Assembly (NCBI GenBank): GCA_030151665.1
Contig: JASLDB010000083.1
Location: 1 to 8,378 of the forward strand
DNA length: 8,378 nt
Origin: Neisseriaceae bacterium
GTDB lineage: Bacteria > Pseudomonadota > Gammaproteobacteria > Burkholderiales > Neisseriaceae
Reading direction: 5' to 3'
The position numbers and the translations under genes were made by a program. Below are positions 1 to 5,982 of the stretch, one piece after another (position 1 is the first letter of the stretch; each line of letters starts with the position of its first letter). Under the pieces are notes generated by a model. It was not told where the DNA came from. It did no database searches and saw nothing but the letters and a program-made list of their open reading frames with translations.

Positions 1-36
1 ATTGATTTGTCTAGGTTTAGTTGTCATATTCACCAT

Positions 37-71
37 TCATCCACAAGGTTATCCACAGATATTGTGCATAA
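37..71. promoter_or_regulatory. Cluster of three DnaA boxes upstream of gyrA
   Basis: Three 9-mers fit or nearly fit the DnaA box consensus TTWTNCACA within 35 bases. TTATCCACA at 49-57 (+) is a perfect match. TGTGCATAA at 63-71 is TTATGCACA on the minus strand, also a perfect match. TCATCCACA at 37-45 (+) has one mismatch. Their starts are 12 and 14 bases apart. An AT-rich tract follows (about 80-240). Such a cluster could be a DnaA regulatory site for gyrA, a DnaA-titration site, or part of a replication origin. The sequence alone does not decide between these. Confidence 0.6.
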
Positions 72-153
72 TCACGATAAGCCAACTACACTAAGCTTTT
101 GACATATCAACACATCATCAAATCATGAATGAAGAAAATTAGCGACTTACTTT

Positions 154-162
154 TGTTATAAT
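154..162 (+). promoter_or_regulatory. Extended -10 promoter, distal, for gyrA
   Basis: TGTTATAAT is a perfect extended -10 element (TG-N-TATAAT, hexamer at 157-162). I find no good -35 hexamer 16-18 bases upstream, as is usual for extended -10 promoters. Transcription would start near 169, giving a leader of about 185 bases before the gyrA start at 355. A TTGACA at 99-104 is too far upstream to pair with it. Confidence 0.5.
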
Positions 163-310
163 CTGAATCAAAGCATTTATTTGACAAAACGAATAAATCT
201 ATTTTTTGGATTTTAACAAACTAAAATGGCATATTAAGTTTTGGGGTATGTCTGACTAGGCACTACATCAAACAAGGTCAATAACAACGCTGCTCAAATA
301 AGTGAAGGTA

Positions 311-319
311 TGCTATACT
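311..319 (+). promoter_or_regulatory. Extended -10 promoter, proximal, for gyrA
   Basis: TGCTATACT is an extended -10 element (TG-N-TATACT, hexamer at 314-319) with no recognisable -35. It would start transcription near 326, about 29 bases before the ATG at 355. If it is used, the in-frame ATG at 310 lies outside the transcript, which supports the shorter GyrA. The match is short, so this could be chance. Confidence 0.35.
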
Positions 320-354
320 TATGCGTTATTTTTACTATGATGATAGCGCACACG

Positions 355-3117
355 ATGACCGATTCTATTTTTGCAAAAGAGACCATCGCCATCAGTCTAG
401 AAGAGGAAATGCGCCGCTCCTATCTAGACTATGCGATGAGTGTGATTATTGGGCGTGCCCTACCCGATGTTCGTGATGGTTTAAAGCCCGTACACCGCCG
501 TGTACTTTTTGCCATGCATGAACTCAATAACGACTGGAACCGTGCATACAAAAAATCGGCTCGTATTGTTGGCGACGTTATCGGTAAATACCATCCACAT
601 GGTGATTCTGCAGTTTACGATACCATTGTGCGCATGGCTCAAGATTTCTCAATGCGTTATATGCTGGTTGATGGCCAAGGTAACTTTGGTTCTGTTGACG
701 GCGACAGCGCAGCTGCTATGCGTTATACCGAAATCCGCATGGCTCGTATTGCCCACGAATTATTGGCAGACATTGAAAAAGAAACCGTGGATTTTGGCCC
801 GAATTATGATGGATCAGAACACGAACCTTTGGTATTACCTGCCCGCATTCCAACCTTATTGGTCAATGGTAGTTCTGGTATTGCTGTGGGCATGGCCACC
901 AATATTCCGCCACACAATTTAAATGAAGTGATTAATGCCGCTATTGCCTTATTGGACAATAGCGAATTAACAGTCGACGACTTAATTGAATACATCCCTG
1001 CACCTGACTTCCCAACAGGATCTACCATTTATGGCTTGTCTGGTGTACGCCAAGGCTATCGTACAGGCCGTGGTCGTGTGGTGATGCGTGGCAAAACCCA
1101 CATTGAACCCATTGGCAAAAACAGTGAACGCGAAGCCATTATCATTGATGAAATTCCTTACCAAGTTAACAAAGCCAAATTGGTCGAAAAAATTGGCGAA
1201 TTGGTGCGCGAAAAAACCATCGAAGGCATTTCTGATTTACGCGATGAGTCCGATAAATCTGGTATGCGCGTGGTCATTGAATTAAAACGCAATGAAAATG
1301 CTGAAGTGGTCTTGAATCAACTGTATAAAATGACGCAATTGCAAGACAGCTTTGGTATCAATATGGTGGCTTTGGTTGACGGCCAGCCTCGCTTATTGAA
1401 TATCAAACAAATTTTGCATGAATTCTTGCGCCACCGCCGTGAAGTTGTGACTCGCCGCACTTTGTTTGAATTGAAAAAAGCCCGTGAACGAGGTCATGTA
1501 TTAGAAGGCTTGGCAGTGGCATTGTCGAATGTTGACGAAATCATTGCCATGATTAAAGCCAGCGCAACACCACCAGAAGCCAAAGCTGCCTTGCTATCAC
1601 GCCCTTGGCGTTCAAGTTTGGTTGAAGACATGTTAAGCCGCGTTGAAAGCGATTTAAGCATGGTTAAACCTGAAGGCTTGGCAGAACAATTGGGCATGCA
1701 AGCAGATGGTTACCATTTAAGTGAAGTACAAGCACAAGCCATTTTGGACATGCGCTTACAACGTTTAACAGGTCTAGAACAAGACAAAATTGTGGGCGAA
1801 TACCGCGATATTATGGCGGTTATTTTGGATTTATTGGATATCTTGTCAAAACCAGCTCGTGTAAATGAAATCATTCACAATGAAATGGTGGCGATCAAAA
1901 CCCAGTTTGGTGATGAGCGCAAATCTGAAATCAACCCATTCGGTGGTGATATTGCTGATGAAGATTTGATTCCACCACAAGAAATGGTCGTGACTTTAAC
2001 CCACACAGGTTATATCAAAGCACAACCCGTGACAGATTACCAATCACAACGCCGTGGTGGTCGTGGCAAACAAGCCACTGCAACCAAAGAAGAAGATTTC
2101 ATTGAAACCTTGTTCGTTGCCAATACCCATGATTATTTATTGTGCTTCACCAACTTCGGTCGCTGCCATTGGATTAAGGTTTACAACCTACCACAAGGCG
2201 GCAGAAACAGTCGTGGTCGCCCAGTCAACAATGTATTGGAAATCCAAGAAGGTGAAAAAATTAGCGCCATCTTGCCAGTCAAAGAGTTTAAAGAAAACGA
2301 ATACGTATTCATGGCAACAGCCAATGGTACAGTGAAGAAAACGCCATTAACCGATTTCTCTCGCCCTCGTACAGCAGGTATTATTGCCATCAACCTCAAA
2401 GAAGATGACAGTTTAATTGGTGCTGCCAAAACATCAGGTAGCCATGAAATCATGTTGTTCTCCAACAATGGTAAAGCCGTTCGATTCAATGAATTCCATG
2501 ACGACAGTGCTGATACAGCCGAAGATGAAAACCTAGATGACACAATCGAAGCCGATATCCCTGAAAACGAAGAAGCAGAAGCCCTTGTTAGCCTAAAAGG
2601 CAATAAAGGTGTGCGCCCCATGGGCCGAAATGCCAGCGGTGTGCGAGGCATGAAACTGGCTAAAGGCGCTCGTGTGATTAGCCTATTGGTTCGTGATGAA
2701 GCAATCGACACCGACAAATTGATTTTGACCGCAACCGAAAATGGTTATGGCAAACGCACGCCAGCAACTGACTACCGCTTATCTAGCCGTGGTACACAAG
2801 GTGTGATTGCAATTGACACCGGTGAGCGCAATGGTGACTTGGTGGGTGCTGCATTGGTGGCAGAAAATGATGACTTAATGTTAATCACATCAGGTGGTGT
2901 TTTGATTCGCACCAAAGTAGAACAAGTTCGTGAAACAGGCCGTGCTGCACAAGGCGTTCGCTTAATCAACTTGGATGAAGGCGAAAAATTGGTTTGTTTG
3001 GAACGCGTTGCTGAAAGTGATGAAGATGAAGAAATCATCGAAGGCGATGCAGCCAGCGACAATGCGGATTTTAGCACTGAAAACACCCCAGCAAGCAATG
3101 AATCTGATGATGCTTAA
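355..3117 (+). CDS. gyrA: DNA gyrase subunit A
   Basis: GyrA is the cleaving and rejoining subunit of DNA gyrase (A2B2), which adds negative supercoils using ATP bound by GyrB. From the ATG at 355 the protein has 920 residues, close to Neisseria GyrA. Conserved sequence begins within the first 20 residues (SLEEEMRRSYLDYAM). The catalytic tyrosine is Tyr124 in AAAMRYTE. The quinolone-determining segment reads HPHGDSAVYDT with Ser85 and Asp89, the equivalents of E. coli Ser83 and Asp87, so both are the susceptible residues. The GyrA box QRRGGRG sits at 565-571 and marks the DNA-wrapping beta-pinwheel, whose later blades carry box-like motifs. An acidic insert lies at about 718-745 and an acidic tail at the end. 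An in-frame ATG at 310 would add 15 hydrophobic residues; I rejected it because conservation starts at 355 and a promoter overlaps it. No clear ribosome binding site precedes 355. Confidence 0.97.
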   Translation: MTDSIFAKETIAISLEEEMRRSYLDYAMSVIIGRALPDVRDGLKPVHRRVLFAMHELNNDWNRAYKKSARIVGDVIGKYHPHGDSAVYDTIVRMAQDFSMRYMLVDGQGNFGSVDGDSAAAMRYTEIRMARIAHELLADIEKETVDFGPNYDGSEHEPLVLPARIPTLLVNGSSGIAVGMATNIPPHNLNEVINAAIALLDNSELTVDDLIEYIPAPDFPTGSTIYGLSGVRQGYRTGRGRVVMRGKTHIEPIGKNSEREAIIIDEIPYQVNKAKLVEKIGELVREKTIEGISDLRDESDKSGMRVVIELKRNENAEVVLNQLYKMTQLQDSFGINMVALVDGQPRLLNIKQILHEFLRHRREVVTRRTLFELKKARERGHVLEGLAVALSNVDEIIAMIKASATPPEAKAALLSRPWRSSLVEDMLSRVESDLSMVKPEGLAEQLGMQADGYHLSEVQAQAILDMRLQRLTGLEQDKIVGEYRDIMAVILDLLDILSKPARVNEIIHNEMVAIKTQFGDERKSEINPFGGDIADEDLIPPQEMVVTLTHTGYIKAQPVTDYQSQRRGGRGKQATATKEEDFIETLFVANTHDYLLCFTNFGRCHWIKVYNLPQGGRNSRGRPVNNVLEIQEGEKISAILPVKEFKENEYVFMATANGTVKKTPLTDFSRPRTAGIIAINLKEDDSLIGAAKTSGSHEIMLFSNNGKAVRFNEFHDDSADTAEDENLDDTIEADIPENEEAEALVSLKGNKGVRPMGRNASGVRGMKLAKGARVISLLVRDEAIDTDKLILTATENGYGKRTPATDYRLSSRGTQGVIAIDTGERNGDLVGAALVAENDDLMLITSGGVLIRTKVEQVRETGRAAQGVRLINLDEGEKLVCLERVAESDEDEEIIEGDAASDNADFSTENTPASNESDDA

Positions 3118-3136
3118 TTAAACATATTGGTATCAC

Positions 3137-3169
3137 AAAAGCCTCAATCAACAGATTGAGGCTTTTTTT
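3137..3169 (+). terminator. Rho-independent terminator of gyrA
   Basis: A perfect 13-base-pair stem (3137-3149 with 3154-3166) closes on the tetraloop AACA and runs into a T tract ending at 3169. It begins 20 bases after the gyrA stop. On the other strand the stem is followed by TTTTGTG, so it may also weakly stop transcripts from the convergent kinase gene. Confidence 0.92.
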
Positions 3170-3183
3170 ATCTTCATAAATAA

Positions 3184-3204
3184 GCATCCATTAACAATAG
3201 ATGC
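3184..3204 (-). terminator. Weak hairpin after the kinase gene
   Basis: GCATC (3184-3188) pairs with GATGC (3200-3204), with a few further A-T pairs past a bulge outside. It lies about 30 bases after the kinase stop, read on the minus strand, and the T tract is poor. It may help termination, but the strong gyrA hairpin next to it could serve both genes. Confidence 0.25.
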
Positions 3205-3236
3205 CTTACTGATTTATTTAAATTTAAAGAAATGCA

Positions 3237-3734
3237 CTAACTTTCAATACTCATGGATTGAATAATTCGTTGAACACACCATTCAATAGGAGAAATTGCA
3301 GTATCAATGACCAATCTGTCTGTTGTCCATGGTTCGTACTCATGCTGTAAAACATCCTCCCAAGTTGGTAATTGAAAACCATCAATGGTGCTTACCCTAT
3401 TTTGTACACGATTTTGATGGGTTGCTAAATTTGAACAAATAATTTCAATTTCCAAATAAGCAAAGCCATTATTTTTCGCTAAATTTCGATAAGCATCTCG
3501 TGTGATTGTCAGCGGATTCACCGAGTCAGCAATAACAATATGATTTAATTTCAGATTGTCTAACGCCAAAGCATACGCAGTAAAATAACCAGCAGCCCCT
3601 ACTGATTGATTTGCCTTTTTAATTGCATGTTCTATCGTATCAATACGCAAGTAAACCGCTCGTAATTGTTTGGCCAACTCAGCCGCTATTGTGCTTTTGC
3701 CTGTACCAGGCAAACCACTAAAAATAATCAACAT
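3237..3734 (-). CDS. Small P-loop kinase / AAA family ATPase (AAA_33-like)
   Basis: This 165-residue soluble protein opens with a Walker A loop, GLPGTGKST at residues 7-15. A hydrophobic strand with a central acidic residue (HIVIADSVNPL, about 65-75) looks like the Walker B or nucleophile-side strand. The C-terminal half carries QNRVQNRVS, LPTWEDV and EYEPW followed by LVIDTA, an arrangement I know from small AAA_33 or zeta/chloramphenicol-phosphotransferase-like kinases that phosphorylate a small molecule. The true substrate cannot be read from the sequence. The start is well set: GGAG lies six bases before the ATG. The gene stands alone, convergent with gyrA, and has an inverted repeat just upstream that may regulate it. 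It is intact, with no frameshift. A toxin-like or metabolite-kinase role are both possible. Confidence 0.85.
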   Translation of the reverse strand: MLIIFSGLPGTGKSTIAAELAKQLRAVYLRIDTIEHAIKKANQSVGAAGYFTAYALALDNLKLNHIVIADSVNPLTITRDAYRNLAKNNGFAYLEIEIICSNLATHQNRVQNRVSTIDGFQLPTWEDVLQHEYEPWTTDRLVIDTAISPIEWCVQRIIQSMSIES

Positions 3735-3764
3735 TCTATTCTCCAGTCCATAAATCTTACGATA

Positions 3765-3779
3765 CCAATACCCTATTGG
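3765..3779. promoter_or_regulatory. Operator-like inverted repeat before the kinase gene
   Basis: CCAATA (3765-3770) and TATTGG (3774-3779) form a perfect 6-base inverted repeat around CCC, about 30 bases upstream of the kinase ATG. On the minus strand a TATAAA -10-like element lies at 3790-3785, which places the predicted transcription start at or inside the repeat. That is a usual position for a repressor operator. It could also be a small leader hairpin. Confidence 0.4.
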
Positions 3780-3818
3780 CCTATTTTATATTAAATGCCA
3801 AAGGAAAATGTTTAATAA

Positions 3819-3896
3819 TCAATAAATCAGGTAACGCCCATATCGGCTTATAGCTTGATTTGGGTGAATGAAGAACTTAAAAGAATAGTCAATCAT
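3819..3896 (-). CDS. 25-residue ORF of unknown function, probably a remnant
   Basis: ATG at 3896-3894 opens 25 codons ending in TGA at 3821-3819 (MIDYSFKFFI then HPNQAISRYGRYLIY). GGGGAG at 3907-3902 gives a good ribosome binding site with a five-base spacer. It begins 17 bases after the stop of the regulator-like relic, as a partner gene in an operon would. I recognise no family. It may be the surviving first codons of a gene lost by deletion, or chance. Confidence 0.25.
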   Translation of the reverse strand: MIDYSFKFFIHPNQAISRYGRYLIY

Positions 3897-3913
3897 GCAC
3901 ACTCCCCATCAAA

Positions 3914-4109
3914 TTAAGCTGCCTGTAACAGCAGCTTTTTAATCGTTGGCATGGTATCAAACTCATGATGAATACTGGCTTGCTTATTCAAAGCTGCAAT
4001 GTATTCAAGTGAACTATCAGGGCATATTAAAATAGTCGTGAGTATTTGGCGAAACATGGTTAAGTTTATCGAACGGCACACCTAACCATTTAAACAATCT
4101 GCTGCCATG
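3914..4109 (-). pseudogene. Frameshifted relic resembling the C-terminal part of an XRE-type HTH regulator
   Basis: Two adjoining minus-strand reading frames make one protein-like stretch. The first (4109-4020) reads SRLFKWLGVPFDKLN, then NTHDYF and NMP, and stops at TGA. The second, one base shifted at the GGG of 4020-4022, continues PDSSLEYIAALNK and ends LLLQAA before TAA at 3916-3914. Removing one base from the GGG run joins them. The order of a WLGVP segment followed by a leucine-rich C-terminal helix is like the end of small XRE-family regulators. No DNA-binding N-terminus remains: upstream in this frame is a stop, and rtcR coding sequence overlaps 4090-4109. A free-standing alternative is a 47-residue ORF from ATG 4057 (MFRQILTTIL), with no good ribosome binding site. 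The family assignment is from pattern memory only. Confidence 0.35.
3916..3940. terminator. Hairpin downstream of rtcR
   Basis: AAGCTGC (3916-3922) pairs with GCAGCTT (3931-3937) across an 8-base loop, with possible extra CTG/CAG pairing inside the loop past a bulge. On the plus strand it ends in five Ts, but no plus-strand gene precedes it. On the minus strand it lies about 150 bases after the rtcR stop and is followed by AATTTG, a weak T tract, so it could end rtcR transcripts. It also encodes the last residues of the regulator-like relic, so the pairing may be coincidental. Confidence 0.3.
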
Positions 4110-5688
4110 TCAGGTTGAATTTGGCGAGGTATTTTTTTAAACGGTCACTGTCGTTACTGCTTTCTTTTTGTAAACGCGACTGAGCAAATAAGCGCCTACC
4201 AGCTTCTGCCAAGGTTTTACTGCTTTGGCAAACATGGAGTACATGATTCAATTGGCAAGCATCAAACTCATCCAATTGCTCAGGCAATAATGGGTGCTGT
4301 ACTTTGCACCCCACTGGCTGCCAGGCACGTTGTAAGCGCACAATTTCTGCATCCACTTCAGGTACATCGATGTGGGCTTGATTGGCCAATGTTGCCATGC
4401 GGGTAATGGCAGCGTTTAAATCTCGAAAATTGCCTTGCCATGTCGCTTCTGGGCTTTGAGAAAATGACAAAAAATGCTTGAGTGCAGCGGCTTTAAACCG
4501 TGGTTTTTGGCCGTATTCTTTCGCATAGCGTTGCAATTCAAACTCAATATTGGGTGGTAAATCCTCGAGTCTGTCTTTTAAACCGGGTAAGGCATAAGTC
4601 CATAGGTTGATACGGGCAAACAAATCCTCACGAAACTTACCTTGGGTGACGGCCTTTTTTAAATCTCGGTTGGTGCCTGCAATCAGTTGAAAATCACTGC
4701 TAATGGCTTTATCAGCACCCAAAGGATAAAAACACTTGTCTTCAATGGCGGTTAATAACATGGCTTGTTCATCCAAACCCAATTCGCCAATTTCATCCAA
4801 AAACAACAAGCCATGATTTGCTGCTTTTAATAAACCCTCCCTGGCTTTTTCTGCCCCTGTAAATGCCCCTTTTCGATGACCAAATAAAGCAGCCATTGCA
4901 TTATCTCCGCGCAAGGTGGCGCAGTTCACCGCAACAAATTGCCCCTTAACATGGTTTTGTTGGGCTTTTAATTGGTAGATTCGCTTTGCCAAAAAAGACT
5001 TACCCGCTCCTGTTGGCCCTGTTAGCAAAATGGGGGCATGTGAGCGAATCGCCACCCGTTCAATCTCACCAATCATTTGATTAAATGCTGCATTTTGGGT
5101 GGCAATACCTGATTTTAAAAAATCCGTAGCCACTTGGCTTTGCTGGGTAAAGCGTGACAAAATGTGTTCATATTGTTGCAAATCCAGATTAATCAGGCTG
5201 GTTTCACCCAAAGCTGCAATATTCATGCGCACGTTTTCATTGAAAACCGCTCGCGTACCTGATTTGGCGGGCGATAACTGCATGAGTTTGGCAGGAAAAA
5301 ATCTGGCTTCAGCCAATAAGAACCAACAAATTTGCACCACATGGGTGCCTGTGGTGAGGTTAACCACATATTCATTGTTTTCGGTATCAAAGGCATAGCC
5401 ATTTGCCACGTCTAATAAGGCAGTGTAAACGCTCTCAAAATCCCAAGCATCTTCTACATGAATAGCCGTGGTATTGACCATCACATGGGGGGCGACCACG
5501 GCAATATCCGCCAACAAAACATCCACCATCTCTTGGTCATTTTGATGATAAAGCAGCTCCAAGACATCCACTGGATAGGTTTGTTGGCGACACAAATCCA
5601 AGGTTGGTCGCCAAACGTGCCAACGCTTATTGCCAACACCACGGTTATCAATTCGATTACCAAAAAAACCAAAGGCGATTCTTTTCAT
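4090..5688 (-). CDS. rtcR: RtcR, sigma-54-dependent transcriptional activator of the RNA ligase gene
   Basis: RtcR senses RNA ends and activates rtc genes with sigma-54 RNA polymerase. The protein has 532 residues, matching the E. coli protein in length and wording. The N-terminal domain (1 to about 185), assigned to the CARF-like nucleotide or RNA-sensing group, carries WRPTLDLC and NLTTGTHVVQICWFLL at about 110-125. The AAA+ domain follows: Walker A GPTGAGKS at 224-231, the sigma-54 contact loop GAFTGA at 274-279, Walker B LLFLDEIG at 294-301, and the arginine-finger region REDLFARINLW at 353-363. The C-terminal helix-turn-helix includes KTLAEAGRRLFAQSR. All key motifs are intact, so it should be active. 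It is divergent from rtcB. A weak sigma-70 promoter lies just upstream, giving a leader of about 22 bases. The ribosome binding site is weak. Confidence 0.96.
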   Translation of the reverse strand: MKRIAFGFFGNRIDNRGVGNKRWHVWRPTLDLCRQQTYPVDVLELLYHQNDQEMVDVLLADIAVVAPHVMVNTTAIHVEDAWDFESVYTALLDVANGYAFDTENNEYVVNLTTGTHVVQICWFLLAEARFFPAKLMQLSPAKSGTRAVFNENVRMNIAALGETSLINLDLQQYEHILSRFTQQSQVATDFLKSGIATQNAAFNQMIGEIERVAIRSHAPILLTGPTGAGKSFLAKRIYQLKAQQNHVKGQFVAVNCATLRGDNAMAALFGHRKGAFTGAEKAREGLLKAANHGLLFLDEIGELGLDEQAMLLTAIEDKCFYPLGADKAISSDFQLIAGTNRDLKKAVTQGKFREDLFARINLWTYALPGLKDRLEDLPPNIEFELQRYAKEYGQKPRFKAAALKHFLSFSQSPEATWQGNFRDLNAAITRMATLANQAHIDVPEVDAEIVRLQRAWQPVGCKVQHPLLPEQLDEFDACQLNHVLHVCQSSKTLAEAGRRLFAQSRLQKESSNDSDRLKKYLAKFNLTWQQIV

Positions 5689-5717
5689 GACTATCTAATT
5701 TTATATTTAACAATCTA

Positions 5718-5746
5718 TTTATATAGTAATTTTACCATTTATACAA
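5718..5746 (-). promoter_or_regulatory. Candidate sigma-70 promoter for rtcR
   Basis: Read on the minus strand, TTGTAT (5746-5741) and TATAAA (5723-5718) are separated by exactly 17 bases. They match the consensus hexamers at 4 and 5 of 6 positions. The start of transcription would be near 5711, about 22 bases before the rtcR ATG. The surrounding DNA is very AT-rich, so chance matches are likely. Confidence 0.35.
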
Positions 5747-5791
5747 ATGCCATTTTTAAAAAATAATTTATTTCTATTTTAATTTCATTAA

Positions 5792-5817
5792 ATATCAATT
5801 AGATATAAATTAATTTA
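5792..5817. promoter_or_regulatory. AT-rich dyads, possible RtcR upstream activating site
   Basis: Two short palindromes overlap here. ATATC (5792-5796) and GATAT (5802-5806) form a 5-base inverted repeat with a 5-base spacer. TAAATTAATTTA (5806-5817) is a perfect 12-base palindrome. They lie 30-50 bases upstream of the sigma-54 GG, nearer than the usual 80-150 bases for enhancer sites. Given roughly 85% A+T here, the significance is low. Confidence 0.2.
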
Positions 5818-5843
5818 AGATGATTTTTATTTTATTTTCACTT

Positions 5844-5859
5844 TGGCAGAACGCTTGCT
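5844..5859 (+). promoter_or_regulatory. Sigma-54 promoter of rtcB
   Basis: TGGCAGA-N4-TTGCT fits the -24/-12 consensus TGGCAYR-N4-TTGCW at all but one position. The invariant GG (5845-5846) and GC (5857-5858) are separated by the required 10 bases. Transcription should start near 5870-5872, leaving a leader of about 110 bases before the rtcB ATG. It points towards rtcB, next to the gene for its sigma-54 activator RtcR, which makes the call strong. Confidence 0.88.
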
Positions 5860-5982
5860 AGTGTCTTATTGAGGCGGCAATGCAGGTTTGGGCTTACCAC
5901 TTCATCTAACAATTTAAGATTCAAACCGATAACCACACCCTGTCAAAAGATATCGACAGTCAAAAAAGAAAGCGATAACACA

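Noticed and set aside
99..127. TTGACA at 99-104 as a promoter with AATCAT at 121-126
   Set aside because: The -10 matches only 4 of 6 positions and lacks the conserved first base. The extended -10 at 154-162 is a better candidate.
181..210. TTGACA at 181-186 as a gyrA -35 element
   Set aside because: No acceptable -10 hexamer lies 16-18 bases downstream.
310..354. Upstream in-frame start of gyrA adding 15 residues
   Set aside because: The extension is hydrophobic and not GyrA-like. Its AAGG is one base from the ATG, and an extended -10 element overlaps it.
2181..2717. 178-codon frame antisense to gyrA
   Set aside because: A serine- and leucine-rich mirror of gyrA codons, with no family resemblance and no ribosome binding site. 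The shadows at 2772-3098 and 1494-1697 are the same kind.
3916..3927. AAGCTGCCTGTA as a variant DNA uptake sequence
   Set aside because: It matches no known dialect exactly, occurs once, and is explained as the end of the regulator-like relic and a hairpin.
5869..5982. TTG start giving RtcB a 38-residue extension
   Set aside because: It coincides with the expected sigma-54 transcription start, and RtcB proteins begin at the MNYQIL equivalent at 5983.
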